A DNA stretch of 64,000 nucleotides from Rhizobium gallicum bv. gallicum R602sp (GTDB lineage: Bacteria > Pseudomonadota > Alphaproteobacteria > Rhizobiales > Rhizobiaceae): NCBI RefSeq assembly GCF_000816845.1, contig NZ_CP006880.1:1364001-1428000 (forward strand). The letters are read 5' to 3'. Under the pieces are notes generated by a model. It was not told the DNA's origin. It worked only from the letters and a program-made list of their open reading frames with translations, and did no database searches. Numbering within the stretch: position 1 is the stretch's first letter; every line of letters starts with the position of its first letter. A program made the position numbers and the translations under genes. Of this stretch, positions 54,828 to 63,888 are shown piece after piece.

Positions 54828-56117
54828 ATGAGGTTAGTTCGTCAGCTCTCTCCTGCCGCGCGTAACGCCATCTACGCGCTACCGCGGCTGTGCCGTGCAA
54901 CGCTTGGCGCAGTCGTCCTTCTTGTTCAACCGGCGTTGCTGTCGCCTGCGCACGCTGATCCCTATAAGCTTGGAATCATGGACAAGCTGTCCGTCCGCGT
55001 GGTCGAATGGCAGACTGCCGAGGGGCAGTTTCGCGAGTGGCCGGGTATTACAGGCGAATACATCGTCGGTCCGAACGGTGATCTGGCTCTGCCGTTTGCC
55101 GGTGAACTGAACGCTGTCGGCCGGTCGACCTCGGAGGTGGCGCGCGAGATCGCCCGCAACCTCCAGGAACGTTTCGGGCTTCCCAATCCGCCGGAAGCCT
55201 CGGTTGAGATTCTTGAATTCCGGCCGATCTTCGTAGCTGGCGAAGTCCACACGCCTGGCAAGTATCCCTACGATCCGGAGATGACGGTCTTGAAGGCGAT
55301 TAGTCTTGCTGGCGGCATGCGTCGCGGGCTGAACGAAGGTCAGCGGTTCGAACGCGACTTCATCAACGCCAGGGGCAGTCACGAGGTACTTGTTGCCGAG
55401 CGCGCCCGTCTGATGGCGAAGAAAGCCCGACTTGCCTCCGAGGAGGCAGGCGAGGAGAAGATTGCTGTCCCCCAAGACCTTGCCGCCATCCCCCAAGCGC
55501 GAACGCTGATAGAGGATGAAACGGCAATCATGGAAACGAACCGCAATGCCTTCGACCTCCGCCTCAAGGGGCTTGATGAGCTGCAAACCCTCTACGGCAA
55601 CGAAATCACCTCACTCAGCAAGAAAGTCGACAACCAGACCCGGCAAGTGGACCTTTACAAGAGGGAGCTCCAAAAGACCGCCAAGCTCGTCGATCAGGGT
55701 CTGGCAGTCAGCTCCCGGGCGCTGGGGCTCGAGACGACGCTTGCCGATACCCAGAGCAACCTGCTTGACCTCGACGCTGCCACGCTGCGCGCCAAGCAGG
55801 AGATGAACAAGGCTGCGCTCGACACGATCGACTTGAAGAACGAGCGCAAATCGAAGATTGCGCTCGATATGCAGGAAACCAAGTCGCAGCTGGACGAAAA
55901 TGCGCTGCAGCTTCAAATGTACCGGCAATTGATGGCTGAGGCGCTGGTGAATGCGCCAACGGCCTCGCAACTGACCGGAAGCGACGCCGCCAGGCTCATC
56001 AGCTATTCGATCGTGCGAACGGTCGCAAGCAAGATCCAGGAGATTCCTGCGACCGAAACGACGCCCGTGCAGCCGGGAGACTTGGTCAAGGTCAGTGTCA
56101 CCAATGAAAAATCATAG
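54828..56117 (+). CDS. exoF: Polysaccharide export protein (ExoF-like)
   Basis: A 429-residue protein with an N-terminal signal sequence (hydrophobic to about residue 40), a Poly_export domain (YKLGIMDKLSVRVVEW, then GEYIVGPNGDLALPFAGEL), a SLBB domain (IFVAGEVHTPGKYPYDPEMTVLKAISLAGG) and a long coiled coil (about 230-375). ExoF is the periplasmic/outer-membrane partner of ExoP in EPS export. It lies 39 bases after exoY, as in S. meliloti exoYFQ. Confidence 0.9.
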   Translation: MRLVRQLSPAARNAIYALPRLCRATLGAVVLLVQPALLSPAHADPYKLGIMDKLSVRVVEWQTAEGQFREWPGITGEYIVGPNGDLALPFAGELNAVGRSTSEVAREIARNLQERFGLPNPPEASVEILEFRPIFVAGEVHTPGKYPYDPEMTVLKAISLAGGMRRGLNEGQRFERDFINARGSHEVLVAERARLMAKKARLASEEAGEEKIAVPQDLAAIPQARTLIEDETAIMETNRNAFDLRLKGLDELQTLYGNEITSLSKKVDNQTRQVDLYKRELQKTAKLVDQGLAVSSRALGLETTLADTQSNLLDLDAATLRAKQEMNKAALDTIDLKNERKSKIALDMQETKSQLDENALQLQMYRQLMAEALVNAPTASQLTGSDAARLISYSIVRTVASKIQEIPATETTPVQPGDLVKVSVTNEKS

Positions 56118-56140
56118 GACCAGGGGTTCGGCAGACCGGC

Positions 56141-57439
56141 ATGCGTATCAGTATCAACGCTTTCTTATCGCCTGAACACAACGCCCCCTTTGCGATCTCT
56201 GCTATGGTCGCGACGATGTTTTTCATCGCCTATGCGCAGCTGTTTGGCTCTGTCTTCATTTTGTTGTTCTACCTGGTGTGGCTGCCTCTTCTTGTCATGG
56301 ACCCGCGCGCAGTCATCGGCGATCCACGGCCTCTCTATTGGATTTTTGCCTTTTCCATCTTTGCATGCCTGTCCTTTTTCTGGTCTGCGGTTCCGGGCCT
56401 CAGCCTGCGCGGCGGGCTGCAATATCTTTCAACGATTGTCTGTGCGCTCGTTGCCGCACGGGTCGTGCCGGTAAAGGCGATGGTTTTGGGTATGAGCCTC
56501 GGCGCATCGCTGGTGCTGCTCTACTCACTAATATTTGGGCACTTCGACTACGACCCTCTTGATGGCGTCTACAGCTTCATCGGCGCCTTCGCGTCGAAGA
56601 ACCAACTCGGTATGTTTGCCGCGCTCGGCGTCTTTGCCTCCTTCTCGCTGGTCTTCATTCTGCGCGTGCAGATGATGTGGCGCATCCTAGCGCTGATGTC
56701 AGGCGCCTTCGGCGCCTTTTCGCTGTACGCGGCCCAGTCGGCGACCTCCACGATCACGATCGCAGCAACGATTGCCGTAACGGTCGCTGCGGTCTTTCTG
56801 AAGCGTTTCTCACCGCGGCACCGGACGGTCCTCTTCCTGTCGATCGTTCCTGCAGCAGCCATCGGACTACTGATCGCATTGAGCACCGGACTCTTCGGCG
56901 CAATCCTCGGCGTCTTCGGCAAGGATGCGACTTTGACAGGGCGGACGTATCTTTGGCAGCGCGGACTCGAAATCGCCCACGAACAACCTATCTTCGGCCT
57001 CGGTTTTCAGGGTTTCTGGGTCCAGGGCTTTTCTCGACCGGAGGTCTTGTGGCAGCAGTTCTATATTGCATCGCGTGCAGGCTTTCACTTTCATAATACC
57101 TACATCGAGGCCGCGGTCGAACTTGGCTATATCGGACTGATCCTGCTCAGCGCCGTTATTCTTGGCCTCCTCGTTGGATACCTTAGATGCCTCCTGTCGT
57201 CGGGCGCACGAAACGAGGATGTGGCCCTCTTCGGTCTCGTCACACTGTTCATCGGTCGCTCCTTTTTCGAAGTTGATTTCCTGAACCAATACACGATCGG
57301 ATCCTTCCTCATCTACTACTGCGCCGGGGCACTCACGAAACCGGTCGCAGGAACGGTAGGCAGGGCCTCGGTGCGGCTCTATCCTCAATTCGCTGGCAGT
57401 GAAGGTTTTCATGTGCCTCGCCGTGGCGGTCACGGGTGA
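56141..57439 (+). CDS. exoQ: EPS polymerase (ExoQ/Wzy-like)
   Basis: A 432-residue membrane protein with about ten to eleven predicted helices and the Wzy_C signature region (GRTYLWQRGLEIAHEQPIFGLGFQGFWVQG) in a large periplasmic loop, followed by HFHNTYIEAAVELGYIGLILL. It joins repeat units into polymer in the periplasm. Order exoY-F-Q is conserved with S. meliloti. The AAGG-type ribosome site is weak (ACCAGGGG). Confidence 0.87.
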   Translation: MRISINAFLSPEHNAPFAISAMVATMFFIAYAQLFGSVFILLFYLVWLPLLVMDPRAVIGDPRPLYWIFAFSIFACLSFFWSAVPGLSLRGGLQYLSTIVCALVAARVVPVKAMVLGMSLGASLVLLYSLIFGHFDYDPLDGVYSFIGAFASKNQLGMFAALGVFASFSLVFILRVQMMWRILALMSGAFGAFSLYAAQSATSTITIAATIAVTVAAVFLKRFSPRHRTVLFLSIVPAAAIGLLIALSTGLFGAILGVFGKDATLTGRTYLWQRGLEIAHEQPIFGLGFQGFWVQGFSRPEVLWQQFYIASRAGFHFHNTYIEAAVELGYIGLILLSAVILGLLVGYLRCLLSSGARNEDVALFGLVTLFIGRSFFEVDFLNQYTIGSFLIYYCAGALTKPVAGTVGRASVRLYPQFAGSEGFHVPRRGGHG

Positions 57440-57443
57440 CCGC
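57426..57443 (+). terminator. Hairpin at the exoQ stop codon
   Basis: GCGGTCAC-GG-GTGACCGC is a perfect inverted repeat that includes the exoQ stop codon. With no T-run after it, a terminator role is uncertain, but it marks the end of the exoYFQ unit before a 400-base gap. Confidence 0.4.
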
Positions 57444-57853
57444 TTGCAAATCAAGCGAACCGACAGATGGAAAGTATTGTCACAGTCGATTTCATACCGT
57501 CGATCTGTTCTCGTGCTCAGCGGTCGCGTGATTGCCCATTCCAACGACGGCGAGCTCCGTTCTCAGTCGGATTTGCCGCCGTCGTCGTCATCGCCACAGT
57601 TGCGAACAGGCCGCTGTCTATTCGCGACTGCATCTGTTGGCGACGTTCTTCATTTGCTCGCTGCTCTTGCCGGCAACCTCAAACGGTCGCTGCACAGAAT
57701 GCAGCTAAGCTCTTCGATAGTCGGCTATACAGAGGAACGACAATATCTCAATATAAATTGGATTCTACGCGAAGACATTATTGACAGGCATCACCTGAAC
57801 TATAACATACATTTAGTTCTTCTTGGGATTTCTTTCGCGTTGTGGAATGTACA
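57440..57853. other. Intergenic region before the GT2 gene
   Basis: The left half is GC-rich without a recognisable gene. The right half turns AT-rich and contains a candidate promoter at 57781. The frame 57399-57881 overlaps exoQ and shows no family motif. Confidence 0.4.
57781..57808 (+). promoter_or_regulatory. Putative promoter of the GT2-GT8-Wzx genes
   Basis: A consensus -35 TTGACA at 57781-57786 and TAACAT at 57803-57808 (16-base spacer; overlapping TATAAC gives 14) lie 45 bases before the GT2 ATG in an AT-rich stretch. Confidence 0.4.
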
Positions 57854-58816
57854 ATGTCTTTACCGCTTGTCGCTGTTGTGACCCCGACGTATAATGGCGG
57901 ACGGTTCTTGGCTGAAACGATGGAATCCGTCCAGCAGCAAGATTGGCCAAATCTTGTTCACGTCGTGCTCGACAACAACAGCAGCGACAATACCGAAGAA
58001 ATCGTCTCCGCCTATTTGAACAAGCGCATCCCTGTCCTTCGCTTCCGCAATGAAAAGACGCTGGATCAGCGTGAAAACTGGACGAAAGCTTATCGCCTGG
58101 TACCACAGGAGGCTGTCTACGTGCGCTATCTCTGCGACGATGACACGATTAGCCCGACGTCGATCTCCAAGATGGCCACACTCGGCGAAACCTTTCCCAA
58201 TGTCGGGGTCATTGGTAGCCTTCATGACTGCGCAGGTGCTGTTCAAGATTTCTTCTGGCCACCCGGCATGCCGGTTCTCCCCGGCAAGGACGCCATGCGT
58301 ATGGCGCTGCTGCGTCAGGGCATTTTAATGCCGGTCCAGATGATGTGGCGCCGGCGCGTGACTGACTCGCTCGAACCGCTTTTCGCCGGCGCCATGGACG
58401 GCAGCTGGGACCTCGATACGGTTTTCCGGATGCTGGCGATCAGCGATTTCGGTTTCGTGCATGAGGCGCTTGGCTTTACCCGTGTGCACGACAATACGGT
58501 CACTGCCTTACATTATGCCGGCAAAACACGCGCCTGGACGCGCGATGGCCTTGATCTGATCATGCGCCACGGCCCGGTCGCCTTCGGGACCGACTACCGC
58601 CGCCAGCTTCTCGCGTTTCGTCGCTATTATGTGCGCCGCATTCTGACCTGGTGGCGCGAAGATCGCGGCCGCGAGCATCTGCAACCCCATTTTGATGCAC
58701 TTGCAAGGGCCGGCTTTGGTGTCAACGGCATGCTCGTCGTCGATGCCGTGCTGGACTGGATTTGCGTCAAGCTTGGCATGCGCCGCGCCTGGACCGGATA
58801 TCCGGGCTGGCAATAG
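57854..58816 (+). CDS. Family 2 glycosyltransferase
   Basis: A 320-residue GT2 (GT-A fold): VAVVTPTYNGGRFLAETMESVQQQ at the N-terminus, DNNSSDNTEEIV, and the DxD-type motif LCDDDT (about residue 97). No transmembrane helix is evident, so it acts at the cytoplasmic face. ATG 57854 was preferred over a GTG four codons earlier. It is not clearly one of the named Exo transferases and may add a sugar specific to this polysaccharide. Confidence 0.87.
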   Translation: MSLPLVAVVTPTYNGGRFLAETMESVQQQDWPNLVHVVLDNNSSDNTEEIVSAYLNKRIPVLRFRNEKTLDQRENWTKAYRLVPQEAVYVRYLCDDDTISPTSISKMATLGETFPNVGVIGSLHDCAGAVQDFFWPPGMPVLPGKDAMRMALLRQGILMPVQMMWRRRVTDSLEPLFAGAMDGSWDLDTVFRMLAISDFGFVHEALGFTRVHDNTVTALHYAGKTRAWTRDGLDLIMRHGPVAFGTDYRRQLLAFRRYYVRRILTWWREDRGREHLQPHFDALARAGFGVNGMLVVDAVLDWICVKLGMRRAWTGYPGWQ

Positions 58817-58873
58817 GCGGCAAACGTTTCGATGACATGAGACAGGAGCATGAGGCTCCCGCTTGGAGGGGTA

Positions 58874-59941
58874 ATGAGTGATCCCGCATTTGAAGGAAAT
58901 CTAGCATCTTCTGCCATGGGCGCCTTGCCGATGAAGACTGCCAGTTTCCGGTCAATCGCCGAAGGCCTGAACGGTCGCCCCCTTGCCGAACCTCTACTTG
59001 AGGCAGCAATGCAGCGATATAGCCGCCCGCGACCAATAGCTCCGGAGGTGACAATCGCCTTTGGACTCGATACCACTTACTTGCCGCACGCAGCTGTTGT
59101 GCTGGCATCTCTTATCGCTAACGCGCCGGGCGCAAAACTCCGTTTTCTGATCGTCCATGATGGCATTTCCCCCCAAGCCCGTTCGACCTTCGAACGCTGC
59201 GCTAAAGGGCATCGGTTTGATTGGCTCGAGATTAAAGCCTCAAGTGTCCTTGCAATGCCCGGCAAACGCCATATCAGCCGTGCCGGCTACTATCGCTTGA
59301 TGCTTGCCGAGCTTGCCCCGCCAGATATCGATCGAGTCCTTTATCTCGATGCCGACCTCGTCGTCATGGGTGATATCCGGGAACTCTATGCCTCCGATCT
59401 GGGCGAGCATGCAATCGGCGCGGTCTGCGACGTCGGCATGGACGGCGAGGCGTTCGCCGAGCGTTTTCAGCTGCAGCCCAAGCGTCTTGGCTACTTCAAT
59501 TCCGGTGTACTGCTAATGGATCTCACCAAGCTGCGCGCCAGTGATGATCTTTCCAAAGTCATCACTGTTTTGGAAACGCGCATCGACGATATGGAGTATG
59601 GCGATCAGTGCGCTCTAAACGTTGTCTTCTGGAGCCGATGGAAACAGCTTGATATATTGTGGAACGTCCAACGCCGAATGCTGATGCCGCAGGAAGGCAA
59701 GCCCTGCTATGCAACTGCAGCCGAAATGAAAAAAGGGCGCCGGCCAAAGATCATCCACTTCACGGAGCACAACAAACCGTGGTCGACGGACGGATGGCAT
59801 CCGTTGATCTGGACCTATTACCGCTATCTGAAAAAGACCCCCTATCGAGCGCAGGTCCTTAAGCTTGGCAAGGTCCATTTCCTCAAGGATCTGCGTCGGA
59901 AAATCAAGACCGTTGTCAACTGGTACCGGTTGCAGGCGTGA
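58874..59941 (+). CDS. Family 8 glycosyltransferase
   Basis: A 355-residue GT8 enzyme: VTIAFGLDTTYLPHAAVVLASLIANA, DxD motif in LYLDADLVVMGDIREL (about 157-172), YFNSGVLLMDL and the C-terminal metal/phosphate segment IIHFTEHNKPW. GT8 retaining enzymes transfer Glc or Gal in LPS and EPS; succinoglycan synthesis as known in S. meliloti does not use one. TTGGAGGGG before ATG 58874 fixes the start. Follows the GT2 gene by 57 bases. Confidence 0.88.
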   Translation: MSDPAFEGNLASSAMGALPMKTASFRSIAEGLNGRPLAEPLLEAAMQRYSRPRPIAPEVTIAFGLDTTYLPHAAVVLASLIANAPGAKLRFLIVHDGISPQARSTFERCAKGHRFDWLEIKASSVLAMPGKRHISRAGYYRLMLAELAPPDIDRVLYLDADLVVMGDIRELYASDLGEHAIGAVCDVGMDGEAFAERFQLQPKRLGYFNSGVLLMDLTKLRASDDLSKVITVLETRIDDMEYGDQCALNVVFWSRWKQLDILWNVQRRMLMPQEGKPCYATAAEMKKGRRPKIIHFTEHNKPWSTDGWHPLIWTYYRYLKKTPYRAQVLKLGKVHFLKDLRRKIKTVVNWYRLQA

Positions 59942-60031
59942 GGCAGGCCTGGTCTTCCAGGCGCACATGCTTGATTATGGCGCGCGGCGGCGCAACGGCG
60001 CCGGTTACACCTTGCACAGATGGGACGGTCC

Positions 60032-61483
60032 ATGTCTGAAACGTCGCTAGCAACGGCACTTCGAAATGGCATTGCCTGGAATACCATCAACGCGATCTTT
60101 TCGCAGAGCGCCGGTTTTGTCATCTTCCTGGTTCTTGCGCGCATGCTGGAACCGGCGGTTTTCGGGGCAGTCGCGCTCTCTGCTGTTGTTGCCGACTTCA
60201 TCGCCAATGACGGCCGCTATGCCGGCATGGATGCGATCCTGCAGCGTGGTGATTTCGACAAGAAGAGCTTAAACGCGGCCTTCATATCCCTGTCTTTGGT
60301 CGCCTTACCCGTCGCGCTCCTGTTGGTCATGGCTGGGCCTTTGATCGCTGGCTTTGAGAACGCGCCACTGGTCGGTTACTATATGCCGATTTTTGGCCTT
60401 CTTTTGCTCTTTACGCCGTGGCTGTCGGTGATGGATGCCCTCATAATGCGCGAACTGGGCTTCAAGACGTTTGCCAAGCGCAATATGATTTCGACCCTTG
60501 CGGGCGGTGTCGCCGGCATCACGCTGGCGTTCTCACCCCTGGCGATTTGGGCGCTGCCTGCTCAGCGCATTGTCTCGACTTTGGCCGTTGTTGTCTTTGA
60601 GTTCCGTCATACCGGTTGGTTTCCCGGGCGTCATACCAAAAAAGGCGCGTGTCGCGAAATTCTTCGCCGCTTCCTGCCTCTATGGATGGTCGCCGCCATT
60701 AACATATCCATGCAGCGCGCTGCCGTGCTGGTCTTCGGCATCCGCTTCGATGGCGCGACCGTCGGTCTGTTCCGGGCCGCCGACAGGATCAGCGAGTCGC
60801 TGCAAAATCCCCTGGTCAGCCCGCTCTTTGCGCTTTGGTTTCCGTTGATGAGCAAGGTGCGCGGCAACCTTGCGGCGGAACGCGAAGTATTTACCGCCAT
60901 CATCCGCACAGCTGCCTTCGTGACACTGCCGGCCTTCACCGGACTGATTGTCGTCGCCGATGATGCGGTGGCGTTGCTGTTGCCCTCGTCCTATGCCGGG
61001 GTCGCGCCGATTCTTCGCGCTGTGGCGATCACGTCGCTGATGATCCCGATCGTCTGGTTCAACCCCATTGCAATGAACGCGCTTGGCTTGAACCGCATGT
61101 CACTGCAATATTCCATCATCGTTGCCTTGACTTGTATCGGTGCGCTCATCGTCATACCGACAAGCACGCCGGGCGCGGCGATTTTGGTGATGTCTTCGCC
61201 GGCGCTCGTCTATGGTGTGATTGGCAATGTTTTGTTGCTACGCCGGCTGAACCTGCAGGCGAAGGTGCATTACATGGGACTCGCGCCGGCCGCGGCGGCG
61301 GCCCTCGCCATGGGCGTGGTCGTATATTTCGTGCATGCGACAGTAATGGTTGGGATGCAACCTTCCTCCCGCCTCGCTATCTCGGCGAGCCTTGGCATGG
61401 TCATCTATTTCGGCTGGCTCACCTGCTTCAGCCGAAGCTGGATGATCGAACGTATCCAGCTCCTGCGTGGACAAGGCAGATGA
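60032..61483 (+). CDS. Wzx-type polysaccharide flippase (ExoT-like)
   Basis: A 483-residue integral membrane protein with 12-14 predicted helices, of the MOP/polysaccharide transporter family (ATALRNGIAWNTINAIFSQSAGFVIFLVLARML, then YAGMDAILQR). It moves lipid-linked repeat units to the periplasm. S. meliloti ExoT has the same role. Start 60032 (MSETS) was preferred; an in-frame ATG four codons earlier is possible. Last gene of the GT2-GT8-Wzx group. Confidence 0.87.
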   Translation: MSETSLATALRNGIAWNTINAIFSQSAGFVIFLVLARMLEPAVFGAVALSAVVADFIANDGRYAGMDAILQRGDFDKKSLNAAFISLSLVALPVALLLVMAGPLIAGFENAPLVGYYMPIFGLLLLFTPWLSVMDALIMRELGFKTFAKRNMISTLAGGVAGITLAFSPLAIWALPAQRIVSTLAVVVFEFRHTGWFPGRHTKKGACREILRRFLPLWMVAAINISMQRAAVLVFGIRFDGATVGLFRAADRISESLQNPLVSPLFALWFPLMSKVRGNLAAEREVFTAIIRTAAFVTLPAFTGLIVVADDAVALLLPSSYAGVAPILRAVAITSLMIPIVWFNPIAMNALGLNRMSLQYSIIVALTCIGALIVIPTSTPGAAILVMSSPALVYGVIGNVLLLRRLNLQAKVHYMGLAPAAAAALAMGVVVYFVHATVMVGMQPSSRLAISASLGMVIYFGWLTCFSRSWMIERIQLLRGQGR

Positions 61484-61564
61484 CGCACAGCGTCACAGAC
61501 AGGCGATAGTCCCCGCGCAAGCTTCACCGCCTATCCTTCTCTCATGCGAAAGCGGGAGAGCGAC

Positions 61565-61654
61565 ATGAAGAAAACGACGTTGCTGAATGCCACCGGGCTT
61601 TCCGTGCTCCTCTGGCTTTTTATCCTGCTCTCGGTCGTCTGTCTGCTGCGCTAG
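61565..61654 (+). CDS. 29-residue single-helix membrane protein
   Basis: The short frame MKKTTLLNATG followed by LSVLLWLFILLSVVCLLR has a GGGAGAG ribosome site six bases upstream. It consists of a positively charged start and one hydrophobic helix, like many bacterial membrane microproteins. It could also be mistaken for an isolated signal peptide. Position 81 bases after the flippase gene. Function unknown. Confidence 0.5.
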   Translation: MKKTTLLNATGLSVLLWLFILLSVVCLLR

Positions 61655-61784
61655 CACAATCAGGAAGGATCAGCGCGCCAAAAGCTGCTCCCGGCTCGCC
61701 TTTTTAATCACCGGATAGAAATCTGCAGATCATCTGCTGGCTAGTGGTCTGCGCCGGACGAGCACCAAGGGTTAGAATCGATCC

Positions 61785-62750
61785 CTAGCGCCAGTCGTCG
61801 AGCACGAAGACGCCGGCGCGACTGTAACCCGGCTCATTGGGCCTGTGCATCGTGACCCCTTGGATTTCGGTTCGAAAACCACGCCCGACCAAGTGCCGGT
61901 ACGCCTCATGGCGGGCCATGTTCACGCCGGCCAGCAGCCTGGGCATCCCCTCCGCTACGGCAAGCGCCTCGCAGGCATGCAGCAAGTTGTCGAAGGTCTC
62001 CCCAGCCGCCGATCCTGGGCGCACGGTCCCGAACTTGATGAAGCAGGCACCGTCGCCTGCTTCGCTGCGCGGCCCATGGTGGCACACGGCAAAACCGTCC
62101 AAGCCCGCACCCGCCATATCGCCGAGCAGGACCGTCTCCCCAAGCTCCTGCGCCTCTACGGCCTGGATTTCCGCCCCCAGGTCGAGCCCGTCGTAAAGGG
62201 CGCCGGTCAAGTCGCGGCAGGACTTAAGGCATTCCACTTTCTGCTCCTCTGTCAGATCGGAATACCGCGACCAGCGCACCGGCTCGGTCTGGTTGTGACG
62301 GACCGGCGCCGACATGATGGCCGTGAGGAAACGAGCCCAGTAGCCGTACTTCTGGTACAGGCCCACATGCTTGGCGCTCTGGGCGAAGGTGAACAGGCCT
62401 GCATGCCGCGTGCCCCATTCATCGAAGCTCGCCGTGACGGCCTCGACGAGCCGCGCACCGATGCCCCGGTCCCAGAGGTCGGGGCGGATCGTCAAGGGTC
62501 CGAAGAAGCCGACGCTGCCCCAGCGGGTTGCGAAGTTGGAGCCTACCAGTTCGCCGCCCACCTCCGCGGCGAAGGCGGTGACGTAGGGCGCCTGCCAGCG
62601 GCCGCGTACGTAGTCGCGGTCGGACCAGAACGTCTCTGGTTCGGGTGCTCCCAAGAAGGTGCCAAAGGCCAGACGGAAAATTCTTTCGGCTTCCGGCAGG
62701 TCGGTCTCGGCCAGCGCGCGGATGGCTACGCTCGGTGCAGCCGTTCCCAT
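61785..62750 (-). CDS. GNAT-family N-acetyltransferase
   Basis: A 321-residue protein. Residues about 8-150 show a GNAT domain (VAIRALAETDLPEAERIFRLAF, then LTIRPDLWDRGIGARLVEAV, the acetyl-CoA loop). The second half (about 170-310) may be a degenerate second GNAT lobe (CEALAVAEGMPRLLAGVNMARHEAYRHLVGRGF). It is transcribed alone on the minus strand and is GC-richer than the neighbouring EPS genes, suggesting a different origin. Substrate unknown. Confidence 0.8.
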   Translation of the reverse strand: MGTAAPSVAIRALAETDLPEAERIFRLAFGTFLGAPEPETFWSDRDYVRGRWQAPYVTAFAAEVGGELVGSNFATRWGSVGFFGPLTIRPDLWDRGIGARLVEAVTASFDEWGTRHAGLFTFAQSAKHVGLYQKYGYWARFLTAIMSAPVRHNQTEPVRWSRYSDLTEEQKVECLKSCRDLTGALYDGLDLGAEIQAVEAQELGETVLLGDMAGAGLDGFAVCHHGPRSEAGDGACFIKFGTVRPGSAAGETFDNLLHACEALAVAEGMPRLLAGVNMARHEAYRHLVGRGFRTEIQGVTMHRPNEPGYSRAGVFVLDDWR

Positions 62751-62895
62751 ATCGCCCTCCCTGGTTCGCTAAGGGCGCTATTTTACTCTTCTCCAGAGCA
62801 ACAGTCACGTCGCATGGGAGATGCCGGCCACCGGATCGGTCCTCTGGCGGCAACATCCGTCAGGTTTCTGCCACTAGAATAATCTTGAGGCAATT

Positions 62896-63825
62896 ATGTC
62901 TCATTATCCAGAGAGCGTAACATCTACAGCCAAAGATCGAAGTTTTTATCTGGTCTTTAGTAGGATATGTCTTCATATTGTTAAAGACTCCACAAGTGGT
63001 ACAGTGATGTTACTCAATGATACCGTATTTCCCGCCGCTCAGGCAGCATCATTCTGCGTTCTGGACAGACTTTTGGCCTGCGAGAATGCCGAGCTATCAT
63101 TTTTGTACTTTCACTATGAGGCTCGCTTCGTCCTTATCATGCGCGCAGCGGGTGCACCGGCAAGGTGCGAAATCATTGAAGATTTCGAGGAAAAAACTGG
63201 GCCGGCCGCCGACAATTACTTCCGCGAATTTGCAGCGGCTGTGCTCGAAGTCAGATCCAGCGAGCTCGGACTTTATCTGACATCCGCAATTTCTCCGGCA
63301 GAGGGCTTGGCAAATGGTGCGGTCGGGATCGCAAGGCGTGCGGGACGACCGAGCGACGCGCTTGCCCTGGAAAAGCTGACCGCCGCAAGTTTCCTGATTG
63401 GCCAGTTACTCAAAACTTTCGCCGAGATCGCAAGCGACGTACCGCAACACGACGCCCTGCCCGGACTTGTCTTACATCGAGCCCTTGACGCGCTGACCAT
63501 CCTTTTTGACCTGCGGGTATCATCGCTGCGCAGTTTCGACGGCATTGAAGCTTATCGGGAACGACTGCTGATCCTGATCATCGCGCTGTCGACGATGGCA
63601 GCGAGCGCACAAGAAGCAGAGGCCGTCAGTGTCGAGATCGCAGGCGGGACAGCAGAAAGGTCGGTGACTTTCATCCAGAAGAACGCCACACTCATGTTTC
63701 CATTCATGAGCGGTCGGGACGCCGCGATCCTAAGGCGCGCCGTCAATGGCCTTGGCGCGCGGCTTTCGGTCCAGCGTGATAGCCAGACCAATATTACCCG
63801 CGTCCAACTCGTGATTCGCCAGTGA
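62896..63825 (+). CDS. Unrecognised 309-residue protein
   Basis: No clear family. The N-terminal 120 residues are mixed alpha/beta (SRICLHIVKDSTSGTVMLLNDTVF, then LSFLYFHYEARFVLIMRAAG). The centre is helical. The end (ITRVQLVIRQ after GRDAAILRRAVNGLGARLSVQRDSQTN) has the spacing of the last part of a histidine-kinase ATPase domain (GLG, then a turn, then final strand), but N-box and G1 motifs are missing. It may be a degenerate sensor-kinase-like or phosphotransfer protein. The upstream 75 bases are AT-rich. Codon use is consistent with a real gene. Confidence 0.6.
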   Translation: MSHYPESVTSTAKDRSFYLVFSRICLHIVKDSTSGTVMLLNDTVFPAAQAASFCVLDRLLACENAELSFLYFHYEARFVLIMRAAGAPARCEIIEDFEEKTGPAADNYFREFAAAVLEVRSSELGLYLTSAISPAEGLANGAVGIARRAGRPSDALALEKLTAASFLIGQLLKTFAEIASDVPQHDALPGLVLHRALDALTILFDLRVSSLRSFDGIEAYRERLLILIIALSTMAASAQEAEAVSVEIAGGTAERSVTFIQKNATLMFPFMSGRDAAILRRAVNGLGARLSVQRDSQTNITRVQLVIRQ

Positions 63826-63888
63826 GGGCTGCAACGGCTGCTTACTCGCACAGGCACAGTCCTGACCGCGCCGCCATCAGCGATCTTT

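Noticed and set aside
57399..57881. Plus-strand 160-codon frame between exoQ and the GT2 gene
   Set aside because: Overlaps the end of exoQ and the GT2 promoter and start; composition unlike the real genes and no family resemblance.
61845..62882. Plus-strand open frame of 345 codons
   Set aside because: Antisense shadow of the GNAT gene in GC-rich DNA; the GNAT frame has clear acetyl-CoA-binding motifs.
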